A stretch of DNA of 47,121 nucleotides from Rhodospirillales bacterium (GCA_947460455.1 CANHKG010000009.1:1-47121); one strand, 5' to 3'. Shown: positions 21,190 through 30,198, counted from the first letter of the stretch. Program-made: numbers and translations. Notes: generated by a model not told the origin, from the letters alone.

Positions 21190-23226
21190 GTGACGACGTC
21201 GACCGCCGCCCCTACGCCCCCCCCCGCACGCCGTCGCCTGCTCTCCTTCTCCATCGGCCGCATAGCCACCATCGCCGTGCTGGTCATGGCCATGGTCACC
21301 GCCCTCAGCGACCTCCTGCTCCTGCGCGCCCTGTCGGAGCTGAAGGTCAACGGCCCCGTCTACGCCGAGATCCGCCGCGGCACCGACCTCACCGCCGATA
21401 TCCTCCCGCCGCCACTCTACGTCATCGAGGGCCTGCTCACCCTGCACGAGCTGCGAGCCGCCGAACCCACCGCCCGTGCCCCCTTGCTGGACCGCCTCGC
21501 CCGCCTCTCGCGCGAATTCGCCGAACGCGAAGCCTACTGGACGGCCCAGCCAGAGCTGCGCGCCGACCTGCGCCAGACGCTGGATGGCACCGTCATCCCC
21601 ACCGGGCGCCGTTTCTTCGAGGTGGTGCAGGCCCGCTTCCTGCCCGCGCTGGCCCAGCCCGCCGGCCTCGCCGCCGCCATGGCCGAAGCGCAGGCCGCCT
21701 ACGATGCCCATCGCGCCGCCGTCGATGAGCTGGTGGCCCGCTCCGCCCGCGCCGTGGAAGCCGCCGAAGCCCACGCCATCAGCCAGGACCGAACCGCCCG
21801 CACCATGATCTGGGGCCTCCTCGCCCTCGCCCTGCTCGTCACGCTGGGAACCTACTGGGTGATGCGCCGCACCGTCGCCCGCCCCGTCGTCTCGCTCGCC
21901 GATGCCATGCGCCGCCTCGCCGCCGGCGACGTCAACACCGAGATTCCCGGCGCCACCCGCCGCGACGAGCTCGGCCAGGCCGCCACGGCACTCGCCATCC
22001 TGCGCGACACCATGCGCCACGCCCGCCAACTGGAAGCCGACCGCGAAACCGCCCGCACCGAGGCCGATGCCGCCCGCAACGCCGCCCTGCTCGGCATGGC
22101 CGGCACCATCGAACGCGAGGCCAGCGGCACGATCGAGCGCGTGCGCGGCCTCACCCACTCCACCGCCGAGGCGGCACGCCTCATGACCACCGTCTCCGAC
22201 CACGCCCACACCTATGCCCGTCGCGCCAGCGATTCCTGCACCCGCGCCCTCACCACCGCCGAAACCGTGGCCGGCGCCGCGGAGGAGCTGGGCAGCGCCA
22301 TCGGCGAGATCACCCGCCAGGTCACCGGCGCCTCGGCCATCACCAGCAGCGCCGTCGCCGCCGGCGAGGATGCCCGCCGCAGCATCGAGGAGCTCACCGG
22401 CCGCGCCCAGGCCATCGGCGCCATCACCCGCATGATCGCCGACATCGCCGAGCGCACCAACCTGCTGGCGCTGAACGCCACCATCGAGGCCGCCCGCGCG
22501 GGCGAGGCCGGGCGCGGCTTCTCCGTCGTCGCCAGCGAGGTGAAGGCCCTCGCCGTGCAGACCGCCCGCTCCACCGAGGAAATCGTCACCCAGCTCGATC
22601 AGCTGCGCGGCGCGGCCAACGGCGCCGCGGAATCCGGCATGCGCATCGTCTCCACCATCAGCGAGATCGAGGCGATGTCCCAATCCATCGCCGCCGCGGT
22701 GGAACAGCAGGGCGCCGCCACCGCCTCCATCGTCAGCAACGTGGTGGAAACCACCCGCGCCGTGCGCGAAGCGGCCGAACACAGCGCCGCCGTCTCCTCC
22801 GATGCCGGCGATGTCGGCATCCAGGCCAGCGCCGTGCTCACCGCGGCGCGGGGGCTGGACGAAGCCGTGGGCGAATGGCGCACCATCGTCGTCCACACCA
22901 TCCGCACCGCCACCCCGGAAGCGGATCGCCGCACCGCGCCGCGCATCCCGCTGGGCATCCCGGCCCGGCTCCAGCCCCAGGGCCGCCCTCACGTCACCGC
23001 CCGGCTGGAAAACATCTCCACCGGCGGCGCCCTCCTCGCCGACGCCCCCGCCCTGCCACTCGGCCAGAAGTTACGCCTGAACGTAGCCAACCAGTCGATC
23101 GAGGCCACAGTGCTGGATGCCGGCCCCAATGGCACGGTGCAGCTTCAGTTCGCCGAAGGCGCTCTCAGCCAGGACGCAATCGACCAGCTCGCGAGCACAG
23201 CGGCACCGGCCCGGGTCGCGGCCTGA
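21190..23226 (+). CDS. Methyl-accepting chemotaxis protein with C-terminal PilZ domain
   Basis: 678 residues from a GTG with GAGG upstream. Membrane segments at about 22-44 and 206-225 enclose a helical periplasmic sensor of about 160 residues, likely a four-helix bundle. A HAMP linker (about 226-280) follows. The signalling domain's hairpin tip is around 418-460 ([20 protein letters not shown]). After it, residues 579-657 form a PilZ domain with R581xxxR585 and N608xSxxG613, the cyclic-di-GMP binding motifs. So it may join chemotaxis output with c-di-GMP level. No CheA, CheW or CheR gene is in the window. It lies between nrdB and nrdA on the opposite strand. Confidence 0.92.
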   Translation: MTTSTAAPTPPPARRRLLSFSIGRIATIAVLVMAMVTALSDLLLLRALSELKVNGPVYAEIRRGTDLTADILPPPLYVIEGLLTLHELRAAEPTARAPLLDRLARLSREFAEREAYWTAQPELRADLRQTLDGTVIPTGRRFFEVVQARFLPALAQPAGLAAAMAEAQAAYDAHRAAVDELVARSARAVEAAEAHAISQDRTARTMIWGLLALALLVTLGTYWVMRRTVARPVVSLADAMRRLAAGDVNTEIPGATRRDELGQAATALAILRDTMRHARQLEADRETARTEADAARNAALLGMAGTIEREASGTIERVRGLTHSTAEAARLMTTVSDHAHTYARRASDSCTRALTTAETVAGAAEELGSAIGEITRQVTGASAITSSAVAAGEDARRSIEELTGRAQAIGAITRMIADIAERTNLLALNATIEAARAGEAGRGFSVVASEVKALAVQTARSTEEIVTQLDQLRGAANGAAESGMRIVSTISEIEAMSQSIAAAVEQQGAATASIVSNVVETTRAVREAAEHSAAVSSDAGDVGIQASAVLTAARGLDEAVGEWRTIVVHTIRTATPEADRRTAPRIPLGIPARLQPQGRPHVTARLENISTGGALLADAPALPLGQKLRLNVANQSIEATVLDAGPNGTVQLQFAEGALSQDAIDQLASTAAPARVAA

Positions 23227-23239
23227 CGCAACCCTACCG

Positions 23240-23259
23240 GCCTGCCATCACTGGCAGGC
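23240..23259. terminator. Perfect hairpin overlapping the nrdA stop codon, between convergent genes
   Basis: GCCTGCCA (23240-23247), loop TCAC, TGGCAGGC (23252-23259): a perfect 8-bp stem that includes the nrdA stop and its last sense codons. The PilZ chemoreceptor ends 14 bases to the left, so it could act in both directions. No T-run is seen. Confidence 0.5.
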
Positions 23260-25122
23260 GAGGCATTCCTCGTAATCGGTGGGGTTCGCTTTCGGGGCGC
23301 CCGCGACCAGCGGCAGAATCCCCTGATCGTTCGCCGGCAGGTTCGCCGCCGAAACACCGGTGAATTCCAGCGGCCGCACCGCCTTCTCGCTCACCGCGTC
23401 GGCCCGCTGGATCGACATGGAGCGGCAGTAGTACAGGCTCTTCACGCCCTTCTTCCACGCTAGGTAGTGGATCTGGTGCAGGTCGCGCTTGTGCACGTCC
23501 GCCGGCACGAAGATGTTCACGCTCTGGCTCTGGCAGATGAACGGCGTCCGGTCCGCCGCATGCTCGATCACCCAGCGCTGGTCCAGCTCCATCGCGGTCT
23601 TGTACACCGCCTTCTCCTGCTCGGTCAGGAACTCCAGGTGCTGCACGCTGCCCTTGTTGGTGGTGATCGAAGACCACACCTCGTCGGTGTCCTGCCCCTT
23701 CGCCTTCAGCAACAGATGCAGGTGCCGGTTGCGCACCGTAAAGCTGCCCGAAAGCGTCTTCTGCAGGAACACGTTCGCCGCGATCGGCTCCACGCCCGGC
23801 GACGCATTGCCGGCGATGATCGAGATCGAAGCCGTGGGCGCAATCGCCATCTTGTGGCTGAACCGCTCATGCACGCCGTATTCGGCCGCATCCGGGCAGG
23901 CGCCGCGCTCATCGGCCAGCATCCGGCTGGCGTTATCGGCCTGCTCGCGGATGTGCTTGAACATCTTCTTGTTCCACACCTTCGCGATCACGCTCTCGAA
24001 GGGCACGTTCTGGCTCTGCAGGAACGAATGGAACCCCATCACCCCCAGCCCGACGGACCGCTCGCGCATCGCGGCATACTTCGCCCGCTCCATGTCCACC
24101 GGGGCGCGGTCGATGAAATCCTGCAGCACGTTGTCGAGGAAACGCATCACGTCCTCGATGAACAGCGGGTCGTCCTTCCACTCGAACCAGGATTCCAGGT
24201 TCAGGGAGGACAGGCAGCACACCGCCGTCCGTTGCTTGCCATGCTGGTCGATCCCGGTCGGCAGCGTGATCTCGCTGCACAGGTTCGATGTCTTGCACTC
24301 CAGCCCGGCCAGCTTGTGGTGCTCCGGCCGCGCATTGTTCACATGGTCGCTGAAGATCAGGTACGGCTCGCCGGTCTCGATCCGCGCCGTCAGGATGCGA
24401 ATCCACAGGCTGCGCGCGCTGATCTTGCGCACCACGCTGCCATCCTTGGGCGAGGTCAGGCCCCAGTCCTCGCCGGCTTCCACCGCACGCATGAACGCAT
24501 CCGGGATCAGGATGCCATGGTGCAGGTTCAGCGCCTTGCGATTCGGGTCACCGCCGGTCGGCCGGCGCATCTCCACGAATTCCTCGATCTCCGGGTGCGT
24601 CACCGGCAGGTACACCGCCGCCGAGCCGCGCCGCAGCGATCCCTGGCTGATCGCCAGCGTCAGGCTGTCCATCACCCGGATGAACGGGATCACGCCAGAG
24701 GTCTTGCCGTTCTGCCCCACCTTCTCGCCGATGGACCGCAGATTGCCCCAGTAGGAGCCGATGCCGCCGCCCTTGCTGGCCAGCCACACATTCTCGTTCC
24801 ACAGCCCCACGATCCCTTCGAGCGAGTCGCTCGCCTCGTTCAGGAAGCAGGAGATCGGCAGGCCGCGCGTGGTGCCGCCATTGGAAAGCACCGGCGTCGC
24901 CGGCATGAACCACATCCGGCTCATGTAGTCGTACAGCCGCTGCGCATGCCCGGCATCGTCGCCGTAGAAGCTGGAAACCCGCGCGAACAGGTCCTGGTAG
25001 CTCTCGCCCGGCAACAGGTACCGGTCATCCAGCGTGGCGCGCCCGAAATCGGTAATCAGCGCATCGCGGGAGCGATCAACGCGAACCTGGTGGTGACCCT
25101 GGAACTGAACGACATCAAGCAC
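23248..25122 (-). CDS. nrdA: Class I ribonucleotide reductase, alpha subunit
   Basis: Catalytic subunit that reduces ribonucleoside diphosphates to the deoxy forms. The GTG at 25122 is chosen because GAGGGG lies about 8 bases upstream; this gives 624 residues. Active-site residues: C92 (LPISCF) and C302/C303 (CCLSSLNL) for the redox pair; N280, C282 and E284 (NLCSE) for the radical site; the swinging C-terminal pair C620/C623 (ECLAC). The YY pair of the radical path is visible as LYYCRS. At 624 residues it is well short of the 761 of E. coli, mainly because the N-terminal ATP-cone is absent, so the dATP off-switch is probably missing. Confidence 0.97.
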   Translation of the reverse strand: MLDVVQFQGHHQVRVDRSRDALITDFGRATLDDRYLLPGESYQDLFARVSSFYGDDAGHAQRLYDYMSRMWFMPATPVLSNGGTTRGLPISCFLNEASDSLEGIVGLWNENVWLASKGGGIGSYWGNLRSIGEKVGQNGKTSGVIPFIRVMDSLTLAISQGSLRRGSAAVYLPVTHPEIEEFVEMRRPTGGDPNRKALNLHHGILIPDAFMRAVEAGEDWGLTSPKDGSVVRKISARSLWIRILTARIETGEPYLIFSDHVNNARPEHHKLAGLECKTSNLCSEITLPTGIDQHGKQRTAVCCLSSLNLESWFEWKDDPLFIEDVMRFLDNVLQDFIDRAPVDMERAKYAAMRERSVGLGVMGFHSFLQSQNVPFESVIAKVWNKKMFKHIREQADNASRMLADERGACPDAAEYGVHERFSHKMAIAPTASISIIAGNASPGVEPIAANVFLQKTLSGSFTVRNRHLHLLLKAKGQDTDEVWSSITTNKGSVQHLEFLTEQEKAVYKTAMELDQRWVIEHAADRTPFICQSQSVNIFVPADVHKRDLHQIHYLAWKKGVKSLYYCRSMSIQRADAVSEKAVRPLEFTGVSAANLPANDQGILPLVAGAPKANPTDYEECLACQ

Positions 25123-25516
25123 GAGAAGCCCCCTCACCGCGACGTGGGGATCACATCCCCGCAACCCCATCCTGCCCAACGGCTTGCCGGCGTCAATTCA
25201 AATCATACTAGATGTAGGGCATTGCTGCCCCTCCCCGCATAAATGTGGATATCTGATGCGCCGCGGCAACACCGCAGCCGCGAACGAAACAGGAACATAG
25301 GCCACGCCCATCGCGGCGCCAAGCGCAATCCGATTCGCGCCCCATGTACCCCCGCTATCCACAGGGCTCTGCCATGCCAGCGCACCGCGCCGCGTCGCCG
25401 CAAGCCCATTTTGGAGCGACTCCTGTCAGCCCCCACCCGCGCCGGCAGAACTTCGCACATTGGCAATCCCGCGCACCTACCCCTCGCCGCTTCGCCCCAT
25501 TTCAGCCCGAGGCCCC
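25123..25516. other. 394-base intergenic region between nrdA and a chemoreceptor gene
   Basis: Divergent promoter region. The left half is A/T-richer and carries the NrdR-like boxes of nrdA. The right half is GC-rich and contains GAGG just before the chemoreceptor ATG at 25517. No convincing small gene or RNA was seen. Confidence 0.6.
25205..25251. promoter_or_regulatory. Pair of NrdR-like boxes upstream of nrdA
   Basis: ATACTAGATGTAGGGC (25205-25220) and CGCATAAATGTGGATA (25236-25251) start exactly 31 bases apart and share the core A-N-ATGT-N-G with the nrdB pair. The first begins 83 bases upstream of the nrdA GTG, as in nrdB. The second box is the weakest of the four. The repeated geometry is stronger evidence than either match alone. 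Confidence 0.7.
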
Positions 25517-27499
25517 ATGCGACGCTCCATCACCCTTGCCACGAAGCTCTCCCTCGCTTTCGTCGCAATCGTCGCCGTCGCCTGCGCCACCATGGCCGGC
25601 TGGTCCCTCTGGCAAGCCCACCAGCGCGCCGACCACGAAGCCACCGCCAGCCTCGCCGCCGGTGCCGCAGCCCTCGAACGCGCCCTGGCCGACGAAACCA
25701 GCCGCCAGACCGCCATCGCCCGCACCCTGGCCGCCCTGCCCCAGTTCCAGGCCCTCACCGCCGCCGCCGATCGGGAAGCCACGCTCGCCGCCTTCGCGCC
25801 ACCCTTCGCCGCCCTCACCGCCTCGGGCGACATCACCAACCTGTCCATCATCCTGCGCTCCGGCCTCGCCCTGGCCCGCGCCCACAACCCCAAATCCTTC
25901 GGCGACGACGTCTCCGCCCGCCGGCAGGACATGGTCGTGGCCATGCGCGACAACCGCGTCTTCGCCGGGATCGAACAACTGCCCGATGGCGCCGGCGTCG
26001 CCGCCGTCGTCCCCGTGCTCCACAACGGCACCGTCGTCGGCGTGCTGAACGCCAGCACCACCTTCAACGCCACCCAGCTCAACCGCCTGCGCGCCCTCAC
26101 CGGCCTCGGCCTGGCCATCCAGGGCCTCCGCCAAGACAAGCTCGTCCCGCTCGGCACCTCGCAAGGCTTCGCCGCCGCCGCCACGGAGCCGGAACTGCGC
26201 GCCGCCTTCACCCGCGCCCCCTCCGCCACCGCGCCCGCCGCCCGCACCATGGCGGCCGAAGGTCGCACCACCTCCATCCTCCTCACCCCGCTGCGCAACT
26301 CCACCGGCGCCATCGTCGCCGTCGCCGAAATCCAGCTGGACCGCACCGCCCAGGTTGCCGAGGCCCGCGCCGAGCGCCTCGCCATCGCAGCCATCGCCGC
26401 CGCCATCCTCCTGGCCGCCGCCCTGCTCGGCTGGCGCGTCGCCCGCGGCATCGCCGGCCCCGTCGCCGCCATGACCCGCGCCATGGAAGCCCTCGCCGCC
26501 GGCCGCCTCGATACCGAAATCCCCGCCCGCACCAGCCAGGACGAGCTCGGCGCCATGGCCCGCTCCGTCCAGGTCTTCAAGGAAAACGCCATCGCCGTCG
26601 CCCACCTGGCCCAGGAGAAGCTCGCCGCCGAACAACACGCTGCCGCCAGCCGCCGCGCCGAACGCCACCGCCTCGCCGCCGATTTCCAATCCGCCGTCGG
26701 CACCCTGCTCACCGGCGTCACCGCCGCCGCCACGGAAATGGAAGGCTCCGCCCGCGCGCTCGCCACCACCGCCGAACACGCCAACCACCGCGCCCACGCC
26801 GTCGCCGCCGCCACCGGCGAAACCTCCTCCAACGTGCAAACCGTCGCCGCCGCCACGGAGCAACTCTCGGCCAGCGTCGGCGAAATCTCCCGCCAGGTCG
26901 TCGCCAGCAGCCAGATCGCCAACCGCGCCGTGGAACAATCCGAAGCCACCGACCAGCGCGTCCAGGGCCTCGCCGCCGCCGCAGCCCAGATCGGAGACGT
27001 CGTCCGCCTCATCGGCGACATCGCCGGCCGCACCAACCTGCTGGCCCTCAACGCCACCATCGAGGCCGCCCGCGCCGGGGAAGCCGGCAAGGGCTTCGCC
27101 GTCGTCGCCACCGAAGTGAAGAACCTCGCCACCCAAACCGCCCGCGCCACCCAGGAAATCAGCGCCAAGGTCGCGGAAATGCAGGCCGCCACCACCGACA
27201 GCGTCGCCGCCGTCCGCTCCATCGCCAGCACCATCGGCGAAATCGCCGCCATCGCCGGCAGCATCGCCGCGGCCGTGGAGCAGCAAGGCGCGGCTACCCA
27301 GGAAATCGCCCGCAGCGTCCATCACGCCGCCGCCGGCACACGCAACGTCGCCAGCAACATCGCCGCCGTCACCGAAGCCGCCGGCGAAACCGGCACCGCC
27401 GCCAGCTCCATGCTCGATGCTGCCACGGAACTTTCGGGTCAGTCGGAAACCCTGCGCATGGAAATCAACAAGTTCCTCGAAGGGGTCAAGGCAGCTTAA
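25517..27499 (+). CDS. Methyl-accepting chemotaxis protein, Cache-type sensor
   Basis: 660 residues from the ATG at 25517 with GAGG upstream. Membrane segments at about 8-30 and 288-306 enclose a large periplasmic sensor of about 255 residues. In it, [16 protein letters not shown] (121-136) and later [16 protein letters not shown] resemble the double-Cache type 3 domain. HAMP follows (about 307-360), then the signalling domain with the conserved tip [20 protein letters not shown] and a short C-terminal tail without a CheR-tethering pentapeptide. The ligand is unknown; Cache sensors commonly bind small metabolites. It ends 7 bases before the 35-nt repeat. Confidence 0.93.
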   Translation: MRRSITLATKLSLAFVAIVAVACATMAGWSLWQAHQRADHEATASLAAGAAALERALADETSRQTAIARTLAALPQFQALTAAADREATLAAFAPPFAALTASGDITNLSIILRSGLALARAHNPKSFGDDVSARRQDMVVAMRDNRVFAGIEQLPDGAGVAAVVPVLHNGTVVGVLNASTTFNATQLNRLRALTGLGLAIQGLRQDKLVPLGTSQGFAAAATEPELRAAFTRAPSATAPAARTMAAEGRTTSILLTPLRNSTGAIVAVAEIQLDRTAQVAEARAERLAIAAIAAAILLAAALLGWRVARGIAGPVAAMTRAMEALAAGRLDTEIPARTSQDELGAMARSVQVFKENAIAVAHLAQEKLAAEQHAAASRRAERHRLAADFQSAVGTLLTGVTAAATEMEGSARALATTAEHANHRAHAVAAATGETSSNVQTVAAATEQLSASVGEISRQVVASSQIANRAVEQSEATDQRVQGLAAAAAQIGDVVRLIGDIAGRTNLLALNATIEAARAGEAGKGFAVVATEVKNLATQTARATQEISAKVAEMQAATTDSVAAVRSIASTIGEIAAIAGSIAAAVEQQGAATQEIARSVHHAAAGTRNVASNIAAVTEAAGETGTAASSMLDAATELSGQSETLRMEINKFLEGVKAA

Positions 27500-27506
27500 G
27501 GAAGCG

Positions 27507-27541
27507 GTTCTTTTTTGAAAAAAAGAACCAAAAAACTTTTC
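27507..27541. repeat. 35-nt A/T-rich repeat, copy 1, within a nested inverted repeat
   Basis: Identical over 35 bases to 31803-31837. Its left part is a palindrome (GGTTCTTTTTT/AAAAAAGAACC). A degenerate copy in inverse orientation follows at about 27588-27612, with the GC hairpin 27548-27579 in between, so the whole 27507-27612 stretch can fold back on itself. No coding capacity; no transposase nearby. Confidence 0.85.
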
Positions 27542-27547
27542 ACACTA

Positions 27548-27613
27548 GCGCCCGGCCTTCATCGTGGAGGACCGGGCGCAAACGGATAAAGTCTTTTGGG
27601 TCCTTTTTCTTAA
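27548..27613 (+). terminator. Likely terminator after the Cache chemoreceptor gene
   Basis: A perfect 8-bp stem GCGCCCGG (27548-27555)/CCGGGCGC (27572-27579) has an additional inner pairing CCTTC/GGAGG. About 10 bases later come T-rich runs (TCTTTTGGGTCCTTTTTCTT). It is located about 50 bases after the chemoreceptor stop. Confidence 0.55.
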
Positions 27614-27649
27614 GGCAAAGACGAATCCTCTCTTATCCCGCCCATACCT

Positions 27650-28180
27650 TCAGTGGCGCCAGCGAATCCCCAGCACCAGTTCTCCGGCCACCTTCGCGCA
27701 TTCAGGCATCTCATCCGCACCGCACTGCACGAAAATGGTCAGCACCACCCACTCCCCGAACCAAACCCCCGGCACGGAACGCAGGGCGATGAACAAACGT
27801 GTCGCCAAGCCGCCAACGGGGGAGCGCTCACACTCCATCATACGAACACCACCCGCAGCTACCGGCGCCCACTTCGCCCGCGCCCCTTTGCACCAGTCGC
27901 GCGCCACCTGCTGCGTCGAGCGATGCTCCAATGAGGCGTTGTAACTCAGCGCCAAGGAAAGCCGGGGCGCGCGTTCGTCATCGCATGTCCCAGGTCCGAG
28001 CATCACCACAAAACCCCGGTCCGGCACGGGCGGCAGGCTCCTGCACATCCCGAGCCGCTGCGGGATCTCCACGGAGATCCCGAAAGCATCGTTGCCGTAC
28101 GTATGCGCACTGGCGGAACCAGCGACAGCCACCATCGCCATACCAGCAACGGTGGCCGCTGCTCGCCGAAACCGGCACAT
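27650..28180 (-). CDS. Secreted six-cysteine protein, possible immunity protein
   Basis: 176 residues from the ATG at 28180, which overlaps the upstream gene's stop by one base (TGATG). A signal peptide is clear: MCRFRR, a hydrophobic stretch and a SASA-H cleavage site near residue 25. The mature part starts HTYGNDAFGISVEIP and has six cysteines (in GMCRS, GTCDD, DWCKG, MECER, VQCGA, PECAK), an even number that suits disulfides in the periplasm. No enzymatic motif is visible. Coupling to a gene for a peptidoglycan-hydrolase-like protein suggests it could neutralise that protein in the periplasm. Function is inferred from context only. Confidence 0.7.
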   Translation of the reverse strand: MCRFRRAAATVAGMAMVAVAGSASAHTYGNDAFGISVEIPQRLGMCRSLPPVPDRGFVVMLGPGTCDDERAPRLSLALSYNASLEHRSTQQVARDWCKGARAKWAPVAAGGVRMMECERSPVGGLATRLFIALRSVPGVWFGEWVVLTIFVQCGADEMPECAKVAGELVLGIRWRH

Positions 28181-28827
28181 CACGGCACACGCCGTCGGGG
28201 GATGCGACGCTCTACGGTCCCTATCTGCTCTATAACCTTGCGTTCCCATTCCGGGTTGACGCTATTGTATTTGAACCACCCCGGGACTTGCCGTCCGTCC
28301 GAACGCCCCTGAAGGCGTGCCACAAAATCCTCAGGGCTTGAAGCACCCCGAACTTGTGGTCCAAAGCGACGCACCCAGTAGTCAATAGCCTCGGCATTCG
28401 AGCGAAATGACAAATTGGCTCCACCTCCTGCCGTCAGGCCAAACGGGTTGTTGAGTGCTGCATTATGTGAATTTAGCCAACCGCTCTCATATGCACTCAA
28501 GCCAGCCAGCCATTCTGTCGGAATGCCAAGCATTGCAGCCGCTTCCGCCAGCGGGTCCAACAGCGTGCTGAAGAAGCGGTCCACATGTAGGGGGTTTCTC
28601 GCGCCTACTTGAGGGGTGGCGCCGCTGCTCCGAGTGCCAGCAACCGTATCCCGAACCACCAGGACATCGGCATCGTGCCGGCGCGATGGTGCCGGCAGGA
28701 TCAGCCTCGCGGGTATGCTGGTCCATCCCGGATGTCGCGCCCGCCAGTTCACCGGATCGGGCGCACCATTCGGCACGAACACGAAAGGCAATCTCAGATC
28801 GGACTCAGGCTTGTCAAAACCGGCCAT
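28180..28827 (-). CDS. Glucosaminidase/lysozyme-like protein, possible antibacterial effector
   Basis: 215 residues from the ATG at 28827, which has GGAGGGG 6 bases upstream. The first 85 residues are unrecognised and have no signal peptide. Residues about 90-205 look like a muramidase/glucosaminidase fold: LAGLSAYESGW (candidate catalytic Glu), then NNPFGLT and a YWVRRFG helix, and a closing NSVNPEWERKV. A cell-wall enzyme without its own export signal is expected for phage lysins or for effectors delivered by a secretion machine. The DNA is visibly less GC-rich than its surroundings (26 of 60 G+C in 28441-28500), suggesting acquisition. No phage or secretion genes are in the window. Confidence 0.65.
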   Translation of the reverse strand: MAGFDKPESDLRLPFVFVPNGAPDPVNWRARHPGWTSIPARLILPAPSRRHDADVLVVRDTVAGTRSSGATPQVGARNPLHVDRFFSTLLDPLAEAAAMLGIPTEWLAGLSAYESGWLNSHNAALNNPFGLTAGGGANLSFRSNAEAIDYWVRRFGPQVRGASSPEDFVARLQGRSDGRQVPGWFKYNSVNPEWERKVIEQIGTVERRIPRRRVP

Positions 28828-28888
28828 AGGTACCCCTCCGTTTTGGAGGTTAATTATCCTACATCCACATGGCCGCTGCAATACAGAC

Positions 28889-30187
28889 TCACGCAGCCCG
28901 AACCCCGCACCACTCCGCGATAAATGCCGCCACCGAAAGCGTGTTCTTCTTCAGCGAAGGCAGATGCGCCCGCTCATCGAACGCATGCGCCCCCTCGCCC
29001 TTCGGCCCGTAGCACAGCGCGGGAATCCCGTAGTAGTTCAGGTAGGCCCGAACGTCGGCCACGCCGGTGGAGACGTGGCTCTTCAGCTTCTCGCCGTACA
29101 CCGCCTCATGCGTCGCGGCCAAAACGCGCTCGGCTTCGCTGCCCTCGGGCAGGTGGAAGGCATCGGCCTGGAACCCGTTCCAGATCACCTCCGGCGGATT
29201 GTTGGCCAGGAACGAATCCCCCTTCGCCGCCGCCGCCACGGTGTCCAGCACCTCCTGCCGCGCCTGCGCCAGCGTGGTCCCTTCCAGCAACCCGATCCGG
29301 CAGTCCACCTCGCACCACGCCGGCGTGGAACTGCCCCAGTCGCCGCCACGGATCACGCCGGGGTTGAACTTCACCGGGTTGTTCATGCCCTTGAAGATCG
29401 GATGCTCCTTCGCCCGCGCATTGATCCGCCCGGTCAGACCGTAGAGCTCTTCCAGCAACTTGTAGGCGCTCATGATCGCGTTGGTGCCGGTATCCGCCAC
29501 CGCCACGTGCACCGGCACGCCACGAATGCGCAGCCGGAACCACATCACCCCCACATGCGCCCGCGTCAGCGTGCCCGCCGTCGGCTCAGTCACCAGCGCC
29601 GCATCGGCCCGATACCCGCGCGCCAGCGTCGAAAGCGCCCCGTTCCCGGTGCACTCCTCCTCCGTCACGGTCTGCACATACACATCCGAAGCCGGCGCCA
29701 GCCCCGCTGTCTTCAGCGCATCCATCGCCCAGAAGAACGCCGAAACGCCCTGCTTCATGTCGTGGCAGCCGCGCCCGTTCATCCACTCGCCAGAGATCAC
29801 GGGGTCGAACGGCGGAAACTGCCACATCTCCTCCGGCCCCGGCGGCACCACGTCCACATGCCCCTGCACGATCAGGGACTTCCCCTTCTGCCCCCCTTCA
29901 CTCAAAGACGGGCTGCGAACCGTCCCCACCACCTGCACCGCCTGCGAATAGTCGGTGTCCATCACCGGCGAGTAGCCCGGCAGATGGCTCATCTGCACCT
30001 CGGCCAGCGTGTAGCGATCGACACTCCACCCCCGGCTCGCCATCTCGCGCGCCAGCCAATCCTGGCAAGGCCCTTCCTTCCCGCGCACAGAGGGAAACCG
30101 CACCAGCGTCTGCAGCCAGGCGACCTGCTTCTCCCAGTTCGCCTCGACGGCAGCTTCCAGCTTCTTGATCAACGCGGCATCAGCCAT
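28889..30187 (-). CDS. M20 family metallopeptidase (ArgE/DapE/ACY1 type)
   Basis: Zinc-dependent hydrolase that removes acyl or peptidyl groups from amino acids. 432 residues, cytoplasmic (no signal peptide). Metal and catalytic residues fit the family: H110xD112 (QGHVDVVP), D143 (CHDMKQG), E176/E177 (TEEECTGNG) and a C-terminal His in EGAHAFDE. Dimerisation domain in the middle. The start has GAGGA 9 bases upstream and follows the binding-protein stop by 11 bases, so it is likely co-transcribed with it. Substrate not predictable; the neighbours suggest a small peptide or N-acyl compound. Confidence 0.92.
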   Translation of the reverse strand: MADAALIKKLEAAVEANWEKQVAWLQTLVRFPSVRGKEGPCQDWLAREMASRGWSVDRYTLAEVQMSHLPGYSPVMDTDYSQAVQVVGTVRSPSLSEGGQKGKSLIVQGHVDVVPPGPEEMWQFPPFDPVISGEWMNGRGCHDMKQGVSAFFWAMDALKTAGLAPASDVYVQTVTEEECTGNGALSTLARGYRADAALVTEPTAGTLTRAHVGVMWFRLRIRGVPVHVAVADTGTNAIMSAYKLLEELYGLTGRINARAKEHPIFKGMNNPVKFNPGVIRGGDWGSSTPAWCEVDCRIGLLEGTTLAQARQEVLDTVAAAAKGDSFLANNPPEVIWNGFQADAFHLPEGSEAERVLAATHEAVYGEKLKSHVSTGVADVRAYLNYYGIPALCYGPKGEGAHAFDERAHLPSLKKNTLSVAAFIAEWCGVRAA

Positions 30188-30198
30188 GGGGCACGTCC

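Noticed and set aside
27500-27649. Insertion sequence end or integrase attachment site
   Set aside because: No transposase or integrase gene, no visible target-site duplication; kept only as a repeat element.
25243-27792. Plus-strand frame of 849 codons, Arg/Pro/His-rich
   Set aside because: Out-of-frame reading of the Cache chemoreceptor, which has clear HAMP and signalling domains in its own frame.
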